Shown here: positions 45,409-54,778 of the stretch, in pieces
How positions within the stretch are numbered: position 1 is the first letter of the stretch
Layout: each line of letters opens with the position of its first letter
Assembly: GCA_949285935.1 (NCBI GenBank)
Contig: CASEAH010000029.1
Coordinates: 1 to 64,000 of the forward strand
Direction: 5' to 3'
From: an uncultured Oscillospiraceae bacterium
GTDB lineage: Bacteria > Bacillota > Clostridia > Oscillospirales > Ruminococcaceae
DNA length: 64,000 bases
Made by a program: the position numbers and the translations under genes
The notes under the pieces: generated by a model
Told to the model about the DNA's origin: nothing
Databases searched by the model: none
What the model saw: the letters and a program-made list of their open reading frames with translations, nothing else

Positions 45409-46409
45409 TACGCCTCTCCCCCTTTCTCTGCCTGCCCATCCTGTTCAAACAGGAAGCAGCTGACATAGTGCTGGTCATCCAGATAGGTAATGCCCGGTTT
45501 TTCCCGTTTGCACCGCTCCATGCAATTGGGGCAGCGGGGATTGAAAATGCATCCCGGAATCTGCTCGGTGGGCTCGGGCGGCAGGCCGTGGATCTCTTCC
45601 AGCCACTCCTCGTTTACATCCAGCTTGGGGATGGAGTTAAACAGGCCCTTGGTGTAGGGATGGGAAGGATTGGTGTACAGCTTCTCTTTGGTGGCGTATT
45701 CCACAATGCTGCCTGCATACATAATAGCAACCTTGTCACAGATCTGGGCCACCACGCCCAGATCGTGGGTAATCAAAATCATGGAGGTGCCAAATTTGTC
45801 CTTCAGATTTTTCATCAGCCGGAGCACCTGGGCCTGGATGGTAACATCCAAAGCGGTGGTAGGTTCATCGGCGATCACCAGTTTGGGGTTGCAGGCCAGG
45901 GCAATGGCAATGACCACGCGCTGTTTCATGCCGCCGCTGAACTGATAGGGGTAATCATTGGCGCGTTCCCGCTTGATGCCCACCATGTTCAGCAGCTGGC
46001 AGGCCTCCTCGTAGGCCTCCTTCTTGCTGTTGTAGTGCTTATGGAGCCGCAGCATTTCCATGATCTGGTCGGCGACCCGCACCACCGGGTTCAGGGAGGT
46101 CATGGGGTCCTGAAAGATCATGGAGATCTCCTCGCCCTGAACCTTGCGCATTTCCTTACCTGAAATTTTCAGCAGGTCCTTGCCGTCAAAAATGATCTCG
46201 CCCTGGGTGACCTTTCCAGGGGGGATGGGAAGGAGCCGCATAATGGCCTTGGCTGTGGTGGTTTTGCCGGCTCCGGTCTCTCCCACAAAACCCAGGGTCT
46301 CACGGGGGCCCAGCTCCAGGTTCAGGTGGTTGACCGCATATACCACGCCGTCATCCGTTTTGTAGGTAACACAGAGATCTTTAATCTCCAACAGTTTTTC
46401 TTCGCTCAT
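45408..46409 (-). CDS. Oligopeptide-type ABC transporter ATPase, OppD/DppD-like
   Basis: A 333-residue ATPase partner of OppF. Walker A GETGAGKTT, Q-loop MIFQDPMTSLNP, signature FSGGMKQRVVIAIAL, Walker B LVIADEPTTALDV. C-terminal oligo_HPY with CIFNPRCPNCMERC, again a possible iron-sulfur site. 22 nt after the OppC-like gene. Confidence 0.94.
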   Translation of the reverse strand: MSEEKLLEIKDLCVTYKTDDGVVYAVNHLNLELGPRETLGFVGETGAGKTTTAKAIMRLLPIPPGKVTQGEIIFDGKDLLKISGKEMRKVQGEEISMIFQDPMTSLNPVVRVADQIMEMLRLHKHYNSKKEAYEEACQLLNMVGIKRERANDYPYQFSGGMKQRVVIAIALACNPKLVIADEPTTALDVTIQAQVLRLMKNLKDKFGTSMILITHDLGVVAQICDKVAIMYAGSIVEYATKEKLYTNPSHPYTKGLFNSIPKLDVNEEWLEEIHGLPPEPTEQIPGCIFNPRCPNCMERCKREKPGITYLDDQHYVSCFLFEQDGQAEKGGEA

Positions 46410-46431
46410 GATTCCACCGCCTTCTCAACAC

Positions 46432-47307
46432 TCAGTTTTTCATCTTCGGGTCCAAAGCGTCCCGCAGGCCGTCGCCCAACAGGTTCAGGGAGAGGGCGGT
46501 GAGCACGATGGCCAGACCGGGGAAGTAAGTCATATAGGCCCATCCTCTGATATACTGGCGGCCCTCAGACAGCATGGAGCCCCATTCGGGATCGGGGGGC
46601 TGGATGCCCAGGCCGATAAAGCTCAGGCCCGCTGCCATCAGGATCGCATCCGCCACGCCCAGTGAGATCTGGACAATGAGGGGAGGCAGGCAGTTGGGAA
46701 GGATGTGCATGACAATGATCTGGAAATCGCTGACGCCGGACGCGACGGCGGCTTCTATGTATTCCTCCCGGCGGATGGTGAGGGTGGTGGCCCGCACCAC
46801 CCGGGCAAACCGGGGAATGGCCGAAATGCCCAGGGCGATCATCATATTGACCAGACCCGTTCCCAATGTTGCCACAATGGCGATGGCCAGCAGCACGTTG
46901 GGAATGGCCATGATGATGTCCATGATACGCATGATGACGTTATCGATTTTTCCTTCATAATAACCGGAAATCGCGCCCAGCGCGCCGCCGATGACCACGG
47001 CGATGCCCACGGCAATGAAGCCTACCAGCAGGGAAACTCGGGCACCATAAATCACACGGCTGAAGATATCCCGTCCGAACTTATCGGTTCCGAACCAGTG
47101 CTGGGCATTGGGATGCTGGAAGGTGTTCTGAAGATCCTGTACCGCGTAGTCATACGGCGCGATCAGCGGTGCGAAGACACCTACAAAAAACAGGACCAAC
47201 AGTATGACCATGCCCACTACCGCCATTTTGTTTTTAAACAGCGCCCGCATGACCATCCCCAACTGGGTTTTGGATTTTTTGACATTTGCAGTTGTCTGCT
47301 GAGCCAT
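46432..47307 (-). CDS. Oligopeptide-type ABC permease, OppC/DppC-like
   Basis: A 291-residue permease. The N-terminal OppC_N helix (MVILLVLFFVGVFAPL) is followed by HWFGTDKFGRDIFSRVIYGAR and the coupling-loop motif ASGVSDFQIIVMHILPN. Six membrane segments. ATG at 47307 follows GGGGTGAAATT; the longer open frame overlapping oppB was rejected. Confidence 0.94.
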   Translation of the reverse strand: MAQQTTANVKKSKTQLGMVMRALFKNKMAVVGMVILLVLFFVGVFAPLIAPYDYAVQDLQNTFQHPNAQHWFGTDKFGRDIFSRVIYGARVSLLVGFIAVGIAVVIGGALGAISGYYEGKIDNVIMRIMDIIMAIPNVLLAIAIVATLGTGLVNMMIALGISAIPRFARVVRATTLTIRREEYIEAAVASGVSDFQIIVMHILPNCLPPLIVQISLGVADAILMAAGLSFIGLGIQPPDPEWGSMLSEGRQYIRGWAYMTYFPGLAIVLTALSLNLLGDGLRDALDPKMKN

Positions 47308-47338
47308 AATTTCACCCCACTCTTCTTTCTGACTGTGT

Positions 47339-48262
47339 TCAGGTCCGCGCGATTCTGGGGTCAACGATGGCATACAGAATATCCGCCATCAGGTTGACGA
47401 TGCTGACGCACACGGAGGCAAAGAACACGCTTCCCAATACCACCGGATAATCCCGGGTCTTGATGGATTCCACCATCAGCCGTCCGATGCCGGGGATGGA
47501 GAAAACGATCTCAGTAAAGCAGGCACCGCCCAGCAGGGAGCCGAACTGGATACCAACCACCGTGATGATGGGGACCAGGGCGTTGCGGAAGATATGCCCC
47601 AAAATCACCACGATCTCCTTCTGACCTTTGGCCCGGGCCATGTTGACATAGTCCTGGTGCAGCACTTCCAGCATGCTGGAGCGGGTCATACGGGCAATGA
47701 TGGACATACTCTGAATACCCAGAGCGAAGCAGGGAAGCACCATTTCCTTGATATTGGTGAATCCGGAAGGGGGGAACCACTGGAGATAAACCGAGAAGAA
47801 GAGGATCATCAGCAAACCGTACCAGAAAATGGGGACCGAGGTACCAATGAGGGCAAAAACCGTGACAAAGGCGTCAATAAGGGAATATTGCTTGATCGCC
47901 GAAATGATCCCCAGTAAAATACCGAATACCGAAGCAATGATGGTGGCCACCACCGACAAAATGATGGTATTGGGAATCACCACCATGATTTCGGTAAGCA
48001 CCGGGCGCTTGGTAAGATAAGACATTCCCAGATCCGCGTGCAGCACCATCTTTTTCAGGTAGTTGAAATACTGCACCAGGAAGGGGTCGTTCAGTCCTAA
48101 CTGCTCACGCAGCTCTTCCTTGGCTTCCTCCGTGGCCGCCTCGCCCAGGACCATGCGGACCGGGTCGCCCGGGGTAAAGTGCAGAAGCGTGAAGACAATA
48201 AAGGATACCGCCAAAATGACCAGCAGCAGGTAGCCAAAACGCTTGAGCAAATATTTGACCAT
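47339..48262 (-). CDS. Oligopeptide-type ABC permease, OppB/DppB-like
   Basis: A 307-residue permease that starts MVKYLLKRFGYLL, the usual OppB N-terminus, with FTPGDPVRMVLG, and RAKGQKEIVVILGHIFRNA as the coupling motif. First gene of the operon oppB-oppC-oppD-oppF-binding protein. ATG at 48262 has AGAGGAG upstream; the extra upstream codons are not family-like. Divergent from the YesM/YesN genes, which may control it. Confidence 0.94.
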   Translation of the reverse strand: MVKYLLKRFGYLLLVILAVSFIVFTLLHFTPGDPVRMVLGEAATEEAKEELREQLGLNDPFLVQYFNYLKKMVLHADLGMSYLTKRPVLTEIMVVIPNTIILSVVATIIASVFGILLGIISAIKQYSLIDAFVTVFALIGTSVPIFWYGLLMILFFSVYLQWFPPSGFTNIKEMVLPCFALGIQSMSIIARMTRSSMLEVLHQDYVNMARAKGQKEIVVILGHIFRNALVPIITVVGIQFGSLLGGACFTEIVFSIPGIGRLMVESIKTRDYPVVLGSVFFASVCVSIVNLMADILYAIVDPRIART

Positions 48263-48625
48263 CGATAACTCCACTCCTCTTTCTGTTTGTCGGCATGAGG
48301 TTCTGGCCTCGGGGCCGCTTCCCTTTGTCTGCTCGCGTACAGCCAGGGGAGCGGAATACGGTCCCGTTTGCAGCAAACATCACATGATTCATTCACGGAG
48401 TTGTCTGTTTTTAGGCAATACGTCCATCGACAGCTTTATTTTAGTAAAAACACCTGTAAGAAAAAACTCCGATATCCCCCCCGTTTATCTCACATTTCCA
48501 CCTTCCTTATAAAAAAATCAACCGCTGAAAAGAAAAAATTTTTGTCAACAGGAAAAAATCAACACTTTTTATCCTTCAAAGCAATGTTCTCGTGTCAGGG
48601 AGGAAGGACCAGACCGCTCATCGCT

Positions 48626-48653
48626 TTGTTTTTATCCCACCCCGTGCTATAAT
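48626..48653 (+). promoter_or_regulatory. Promoter of the two-component system
   Basis: TTGTTT (48626-48631), 16 nt, TATAAT (48648-48653) with extended TG-C. Leader is about 20 nt before the ribosome site GGGAGGAGGGAG. Confidence 0.72.
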
Positions 48654-48680
48654 TTTACAAAGGGAGGAGGGAGATCGTTC

Positions 48681-50411
48681 TTGAAAAGACACTACACCCT
48701 GCAGCAGCGGATTTTCTTGCTGTCCGCGCTGCTTATTTTTATTCCCATCACTCTTTACACGGCTTTTGTGGTTTCCACCACAGTCCGATCGGCCCAAAAA
48801 AGCTATAAAGATTACACTATTTTTACCATGAAAAAAATGGGAGCCGCGGTGGAAAATATCTTTGCCGAACTGAACCGGGCATCTCTTTTTATCATCGGGA
48901 GCTACGATATTACCACCTACCTCTCCCTGCCCTGGGAGCAGCTGGCAATCAGCTCTCAGGAAATGTTCAGCGCCTATAATTACCAGCGTTATGTAAAAAG
49001 CACGGGGGAATACATAACCGCCCTTCAGATCCGGGGGTTCAACGGCGTGACCCTTTCCAGCGGTCCTCTGCCCATGCATATTTCTTCCACCGATTCCATG
49101 CGGGCCTGGGTGGGCAATGGAAGCGCCTTTTGGGGCGTGGACCGGAATCTGGGCGGCAAAGATTATATTTATACCTGCCGCCTGCTTCGGCACCCCCAGA
49201 TGGCCACCAAGCATCTGGGCTACGCCAAAATTTTCATGGACACCCAAAGCCTTCGTACGTTCCTGGCCGCTGAAAATACCGAGGCTGTTACCTATTATCT
49301 TTTCGACGAAACCGGGCATACCGTTTTTTCCCTGGATCCTCTGGAGGCGCCCCTTCCTCCGGAAGATTTTTCTCCCAAAAATTTGCTGACCAAAAACGGG
49401 ACCAGCTTTGTAAGCGTTATCGGAAACAAACGGTATTATGTGGTCCCCTATACGCTGGCGGTCAACGGCTGGACCCTCTGCCTGGTTTTCCGGGCCACGG
49501 CAGTAGACCAGCAGATCGTGGCCGCTATTCTGCTGCTCACTTCTCTGACCTTTGTCTGCCTCCTCCTTTGCCTCCTGCTGGGGAACAGCCTTTCTCACCG
49601 CATCCTGGGTCCCCTTTATGAGGTAATGGCAAAGATGAAGCAAATGGAGAAGGAAGACTTTTCTGCCCGCATCGATGTAAAGGGAAATGATGAGGTGGCA
49701 CAGCTGGCCACCCAGTTTAACCGCATGGCTTCCAAAATCGACTCTCTGGTGGATGAAGTGTACAAGGCGGACATCCGTAAAAAAGAAGCGGAACTTCGGG
49801 CCCTTCAGGCTCAGATCAACCCGCATTTTCTTTATAACACCCTGGACATGGTGTACTGGACTGCAAAAATGGAGAATGCGCCGGAGACCAGTGAGCTGAT
49901 CGACGCCCTTTCCCTCTTTTTCCGTTCAGCCCTGACCCCTGCCGGAGAGTTCACCACCGTCCGCAACGAGTTGGAGCATCTGCGATATTATGTCATTCTC
50001 CGGCAGCAGGGAAAATATCCCTTTGATTTTAACCTGGATCTGGATCCTCAGACCCCGGACTGCAAAACTGTGAAGCTGGTGCTCCAGCCTCTGGTGGAAA
50101 ACGCCATTGTTCACGGCATCGGTCAACGGGCAGATGGGAAAATCAATGTGTCCATCCGCCGGCAGGGTCTTTTTCTGGTCTATACCATCGAGGATAATGG
50201 AGCGGGTGTGGATGTTGCAGATATCCAGCAGCTTATGGCCCAGCCGCTGGAGTCCACCCGTGGATTCGGCATCCGCAATGTCAACGACCGTATCCGGCTG
50301 GCCTTTGGCCCGGAATACGGTCTGGTATTCCGCAATAAGCCGGAGGGCGGTACCATCGTAACGGTAACGTTCCCCTTTATTAAGCCTGAAAAGGAGGAAG
50401 GTGAACCATGA
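48681..50411 (+). CDS. Sensor histidine kinase, YesM/LytS type
   Basis: A 576-residue membrane kinase. Two helices (about 11-33 and 275-300) flank an extracellular Cache-like sensor domain; then a HAMP (about 300-355), the His_kinase region with RALQAQINPHFLYNTLDMV, where the histidine after P is phosphorylated, and an HATPase_c domain with PLVENAIVHGI and ENG-like IEDNGAGVD. Start is TTG with GGAGGGAG upstream, chosen for the ribosome site. Ligand unknown; YesM-group kinases sense sugars or small organic solutes. Overlaps the response regulator gene as ATGA. Confidence 0.9.
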   Translation: MKRHYTLQQRIFLLSALLIFIPITLYTAFVVSTTVRSAQKSYKDYTIFTMKKMGAAVENIFAELNRASLFIIGSYDITTYLSLPWEQLAISSQEMFSAYNYQRYVKSTGEYITALQIRGFNGVTLSSGPLPMHISSTDSMRAWVGNGSAFWGVDRNLGGKDYIYTCRLLRHPQMATKHLGYAKIFMDTQSLRTFLAAENTEAVTYYLFDETGHTVFSLDPLEAPLPPEDFSPKNLLTKNGTSFVSVIGNKRYYVVPYTLAVNGWTLCLVFRATAVDQQIVAAILLLTSLTFVCLLLCLLLGNSLSHRILGPLYEVMAKMKQMEKEDFSARIDVKGNDEVAQLATQFNRMASKIDSLVDEVYKADIRKKEAELRALQAQINPHFLYNTLDMVYWTAKMENAPETSELIDALSLFFRSALTPAGEFTTVRNELEHLRYYVILRQQGKYPFDFNLDLDPQTPDCKTVKLVLQPLVENAIVHGIGQRADGKINVSIRRQGLFLVYTIEDNGAGVDVADIQQLMAQPLESTRGFGIRNVNDRIRLAFGPEYGLVFRNKPEGGTIVTVTFPFIKPEKEEGEP

Positions 50412-51988
50412 TCAAGCTGATGATCGTAGACGATGAGGCCGGAATCCGAAAAGGACTGCGGCATTATGTGGACTGGAGCACCTGGGATATCCAGCTGGTG
50501 GCCGAAGCGGAAAATGGGGACGATGCCTTTCAAAAAGCCATCCAGACCCAACCGGATATCCTTTTGAGCGATATCCGGATGCCGGGACGGGACGGTATCC
50601 AGCTGGCCCGGGAACTGAAGGAGGTACTTCCTTCCCTCCGGATCATTTTTCTCACCGGCTATAATGAGACCCAATATCTCCAGGACGCTCTCAAGATCGG
50701 CGTCAAGGACTACCTGCTCAAGCCTGCCGGCGTGGAGAATATTGTGGAGTCGGTGCTCAAAGTTAAAAAGGAATGCCTGAGCGAGCGAAACCGGTATCTG
50801 GAAAGCATGAGTAAAGACGCCCTGCTCAACGAAGGTATCCCTATCCTGCAAATGCATTTTCTGGGAGATGTGATCCATGGCAGGATCACCAATGAAGAAG
50901 CCGCCCTGGGCAAAGCATGGCGGCTGAAGATCCCCATGGATCAGCCCTGTCTGCAGCTGGCCCTTCTGCGTACAGGGGAGGCAGACGCCAATCAGTACCG
51001 TTCCTCCAAGGAGCATGCCATGGATTTCTGGCAAAAGACCCAGTCCATGAACCTGGCTCTGGAGAATTCTCCCGGCGGATTTTTTACCGAACTGGAGCCT
51101 GACCTGTTTCTCCTGCTTATGGGAGCGGATACCCCTGCCCATACCAATACAGCCATGCTGGGATTTTGCTCCAAGCTTTCGGATGCGCTTTCGCCCAAAC
51201 TTTATCCCTATCTGGCCATCGGCGTGGGCAGCGTGGCCCAGGGGATCCGGGAGCTTCCCGCATCTTATCGGGATGCCCGCCGTGCCCTGGGACTTTGGGC
51301 CTGGAACACCGATACCAGAATTTTTCCTGGCCCGCGCCCAAAAGATGAGCCGCATCTGGAAGCAGCCCATAAATGGGAGCACGCCGCTGCTCATGCCTTC
51401 AGCCAGGAGCTGTGGTCAGAGGGCAGCCGCTATTTTGAAGATATGTTTCGGGAATATGCCTGTGCCTTGGCCGATTTCGATGAGGTCAAACACTCCTGCC
51501 GAAGGCTATTGACCATCGTGCGCCATTTGGTCCATCGGGACAGTCCCGCGCAGCTTGAGGACGATACTGCCCATCTGGATGTCCTGCTGTCAGGGGAAGA
51601 ACTTCGCACCTGGATGCAGGAACAGCTGGTGGAGCCGCAGCAGCAGGAAGGACATGCTGCAGGATCTCCCCTGGTACGTAAAGCCCAGGAGTATATCCGG
51701 GACCATTATTCGGAAGATATTACTCTGCAAAGCATCGCCAGAGAAATTTTTGTGACCCCCAACTATCTGGGAAGGATCTTCCGGGAGCAGACCGGTTATA
51801 AACTGGGCGACTGGCTGAACAAATACCGGATCAATCAGGCCAAGCTCCTGCTGGATGATCCGGAACTGAAGACCTATGAAATTGCCACAAGAGTAGGGTT
51901 CAGCAGCTACAAATACTTTTCCGTGTGTTTTCTCAAATACGCGGGGTGCAGCGCCCGGGATTACCGGAATAAAAATGACAGATTTTAA
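50408..51988 (+). CDS. AraC-type response regulator, YesN-like
   Basis: A 526-residue regulator. The receiver domain (1-120) has DDEAG acidic pocket, LLSDIRMPG with phospho-acceptor Asp near 54, and a KPAG lysine. A long middle region of about 270 residues resembles the DUF of YesN proteins. The C-terminal AraC domain carries TLQSIAREIFVTPNYLGRIFRE and YEIATRVGFSSYKYFSVCF. Partner of the kinase just upstream; probable target is the divergent peptide-type ABC operon. Confidence 0.9.
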   Translation: MIKLMIVDDEAGIRKGLRHYVDWSTWDIQLVAEAENGDDAFQKAIQTQPDILLSDIRMPGRDGIQLARELKEVLPSLRIIFLTGYNETQYLQDALKIGVKDYLLKPAGVENIVESVLKVKKECLSERNRYLESMSKDALLNEGIPILQMHFLGDVIHGRITNEEAALGKAWRLKIPMDQPCLQLALLRTGEADANQYRSSKEHAMDFWQKTQSMNLALENSPGGFFTELEPDLFLLLMGADTPAHTNTAMLGFCSKLSDALSPKLYPYLAIGVGSVAQGIRELPASYRDARRALGLWAWNTDTRIFPGPRPKDEPHLEAAHKWEHAAAHAFSQELWSEGSRYFEDMFREYACALADFDEVKHSCRRLLTIVRHLVHRDSPAQLEDDTAHLDVLLSGEELRTWMQEQLVEPQQQEGHAAGSPLVRKAQEYIRDHYSEDITLQSIAREIFVTPNYLGRIFREQTGYKLGDWLNKYRINQAKLLLDDPELKTYEIATRVGFSSYKYFSVCFLKYAGCSARDYRNKNDRF

Positions 51989-52130
51989 CATCCGAACTTT
52001 GTTTTTTCTGTTTTCACCTTATTTTTTAAGTAATCCTGAGTCGAATTTAGTAAATTAAGATAATACTTACTTTAATTTTTAGAATTTTTACCTACGTGAA
52101 ACTTTGTCGTTTATTTGTTATACTGACAAC

Positions 52131-52315
52131 AGCACCCATTTTGATAGTGACCGGTCTGGATACAGAAGGCAGCTTAGTAGGCTGCCGCTTCTGCGGAAGG
52201 GCCGAGAACTATATACGCATGCACGGCGTTGGGGAGTTGCCAGGCCGAACAACCCGAGCGCAGTGCAAGGATGGAAATTGAATCGAGGTGCGACTAAAAC
52301 TACATGTTCGATTTA
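52131..52315 (+). ncRNA. Probable structured non-coding RNA (raiA-like size and setting, unverified)
   Basis: A region of about 185 bases with promoter-like TATACT at 52119-52124 and several strong paired elements but no coding frame. CAGAAG-GCAGC (52163-52173) pairs with GCTGC-CG-CTTCTG (52181-52193). TGCAC (52220-52224) pairs with GTGCA (52263-52267), enclosing GTTG (52236-52239)/CAAC (52249-52252). AATCGA (52281-52286) pairs with TCGATT (52308-52313), followed by a T-rich stretch. GGCC at 52199-52202 can reach GGCC at 52243-52246 as a pseudoknot. Purine-rich unpaired stretches such as GGATGGAAATTG lie between. I cannot name the family; raiA RNA (about 200 nt, Firmicutes) is my leading suggestion from size and style, not from alignment. 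Confidence 0.5.
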
Positions 52316-53381
52316 TTTCTTACTGGCGGTTTGGCTGCGGCGGTCTTCTCCAAGCAGACTGGCTGCCAGAAAAAAGGGCAGTCCGTGTGACTGTACCCTT
52401 TGATATTTGATGTCCTAAATGCCTGCATGTAAAAAGGAAATGCCCGTTTCAGCCTTGCTTTTTGGATGGTTCGGCAGTTTCTTTTACGTGAAACGCACGC
52501 TGAGGCAGGATTACCGCTGGAAAACGGTGGCTTTTTGCCAAAATGTGTTTGGGGCACTGGATGTCGCATTGCGCATTCCCTTTACTGTACCCGGAGGTCC
52601 CGGGAGATTTTGTCTCCCGGTCCAGCTGATTTCCTGTTGCCCTATGAGTTCAGACTCAGGCGGGGCATGCTTTCATTGCCGGAAGCGGACGAGGCGGATG
52701 TCATACGGCTTTCCTCTCCCGATATTTCGTCCTCACCAGCCGTTTGTTTATTTGCCTGCTTGTTGTTGGCAGGGTCGCTGCATTATGGCTTCGACCATGT
52801 GAAGTTCCCCGATACCATTGTTCAGGCAAACCTGTGCAGTGGTATTGTGGATCGTTCTGCAGGCCAACCTCACCAAAGCAGGCAGCAAAAGTCAAATGGT
52901 TGTCTCCATTCCTGATGAAAGCAAGTATATGCGGTCCTGTGAGCAAAAATTTGTACAGCATCTCTTGTGCGCTTTCTGTATTTTCATTTTGGGGTACTGG
53001 AAATGCATTGGGGCAGTCATTTTTTCCAGAGGGCTGCGGGGCTTTGCCGGCAATTGGCAATTTGAGAGTCTTATTGCCATCCCCATCGAGGTGGATCATT
53101 TTGTTGGTCGGCAGAAGCCTTCTTTTCGCCTCAGTATAGCTGGGGCAGAACCTAATGTTTTTATCTGGGGTTTCTGTTGGAGGCAGTTACCCACATTTTG
53201 CCGGGGGTTCTGTTGAAAAATCAAAAGCAACCGGTCTTGTGCAAGGGCAGCAGGTGCTGCGGGGCATTTGAGGCGGCAAGCGTTTCAAATGGCCTTACCT
53301 TGCAGTCTTGTAATGCTTGCATAAGAAAAATGGCTTCTGATATTGGAGACAGCCCCTGATTTCAGAGGAGTGTATTGTATT
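52316..53381. other. Gene-free region of about 1 kb after the structured RNA
   Basis: No supported gene on either strand. Hairpins occur: AAAGGGCAGTC/GACTGTACCCTTT (52373-52403), which may end the upstream RNA, and CCGGGAGA/TCTCCCGG (52600-52620). Open frames up to 150 codons exist, but show no family resemblance and no ribosome sites. The composition is similar to neighbours. Confidence 0.5.
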
Positions 53382-54740
53382 ATGGAGCCTGCAACCTTTG
53401 GCATTTTAAGCCTGATTCCGGTCACAGTTGTGATCGTTGTGGCCATCATTACCCGTCGTTCCTTTGAGCCCATGCTGCTGGGCGGTCTGGTGGGCTATGT
53501 AATTCTCAATCCCACCAATTTTCTTACCTCCTGGATCACTTCCCTTTCTGACATTGCCAATACGCTGGGCTGGTACTATCTGCTCTTTGTCATGTGCGGA
53601 ATTCTGATCCTGCTGCTGGAGAAATCCGGCGGTGCCATCGGATTTGCCGACCTGAGCAGCAAATTTGCTAAAACGCAGAAGTCTTCCCTTATTATGACCT
53701 GGCTGCTGGGCATTGCCATTTTCCTGGATGACTACCTTAACTGCCTCGGTGTCGGTGTAGCAATGCGGGCAATCACCGACAAATTCAAGGTTCCCCGCGA
53801 ATTTCTGGCATATGTGGTCAACTCTACCGGTGCCGCCGTTTGCCTGCTTTTCCCCGTTTCCACCTGGGCCGTTTATATGGCTGCGCAGTTTGAACTGGTG
53901 GGTGTCACCCCGGAAGGTCAGGGCATGGGCATCTACATTTCCTCCATTCCCTATATGTTCTACTGCTGGCTGGCCGTCATTATTGTGCCCTTTTTTGCCA
54001 CTAAAATCATCCCCTGCATCGGTCCCATGAAAAAAGCCTGGGAGCGGGCTGCGGCCGGTAATGTTTTCCCGGAGAGCCATAAGGAAGCCCATCGGGGCGA
54101 AGATATGGAGAAGGGTATCGCCCGGTCCGGCGCCATCAACTTTATTCTTCCTATCCTGGTCCTTACCGTGGTTGCCCTTGTTACCGGCGATATCATGCTG
54201 GGACTTTTCCTGGCAGTTATTGCTGCAGCGGTTCTGTACATCCCCACCAAACTGATGAAACCCACTGAATTTACCGACTGCATCCCCGAAGGCCTCAAGA
54301 GCATGGGTACCGTTCTGATCACCATGACCGCTTCTTATGTTCTCAACGCGGTCAATACGGAACTGGGCCTGACGCCTTACGTGCTGGATACCGTCACCCC
54401 ACTCATCTCCGGCCCCCTCTTCCCTGTCATTACCTTCCTGGTTCTGGCTGCTCTGTCCTTTGCTACTGCCAGCCCCTGGGCTATGGCTACTGTTTCCTTC
54501 CCCATCATTATGCCTATGGCTCAGGCGGTAGGCGCTGATCCTGCCATTGTGGGCGGCGCCCTCATCTCCGGCACTGCTTTCGGCAGCCATGCCTGCTTCT
54601 ACGGCGACGCGGCGCTGCTCACCTGCACCGCCTGTGACATCCAGCCCTTTGATTATGCCCGTACCTCTGTTCCCCTCATCATGATTCCTACTGTTTTGTC
54701 TGCTGTCGGTTATCTGGTTCTGGGGTTTGTCATGATGTGA
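53382..54740 (+). CDS. NhaC-family Na+/H+ antiporter
   Basis: A 452-residue membrane protein of the NhaC superfamily with about 11 hydrophobic segments. Characteristic blocks are AIFLDDYLNCLGVGVAMRAI, FPVSTWAVYM, and SGTAFGSHACFYGDAALL near the C-terminus. It is different in sequence from the NhaC at 1657-3144. ATG follows AGAGGAG at 11 nt. It lies 38 nt before an amidohydrolase gene and is probably cotranscribed with it, repeating the NhaC-plus-amidohydrolase pairing at the other end of the window. Confidence 0.88.
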   Translation: MEPATFGILSLIPVTVVIVVAIITRRSFEPMLLGGLVGYVILNPTNFLTSWITSLSDIANTLGWYYLLFVMCGILILLLEKSGGAIGFADLSSKFAKTQKSSLIMTWLLGIAIFLDDYLNCLGVGVAMRAITDKFKVPREFLAYVVNSTGAAVCLLFPVSTWAVYMAAQFELVGVTPEGQGMGIYISSIPYMFYCWLAVIIVPFFATKIIPCIGPMKKAWERAAAGNVFPESHKEAHRGEDMEKGIARSGAINFILPILVLTVVALVTGDIMLGLFLAVIAAAVLYIPTKLMKPTEFTDCIPEGLKSMGTVLITMTASYVLNAVNTELGLTPYVLDTVTPLISGPLFPVITFLVLAALSFATASPWAMATVSFPIIMPMAQAVGADPAIVGGALISGTAFGSHACFYGDAALLTCTACDIQPFDYARTSVPLIMIPTVLSAVGYLVLGFVMM

Positions 54741-54778
54741 TCTTTTCTCACTGAGCAACCCAAGAAAGGAGAATCCTT

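Noticed and set aside
48500-48600. TTGACA on the minus strand as promoter of the peptide-transport operon
   Set aside because: No -10 box lies at 16-18 nt; spacing to the nearest A/T-rich box is wrong.
52466-52915. 150-codon plus-strand frame after the structured RNA
   Set aside because: Proline/serine/arginine-rich, no ribosome site, and other frames of similar length overlap it; looks like chance.
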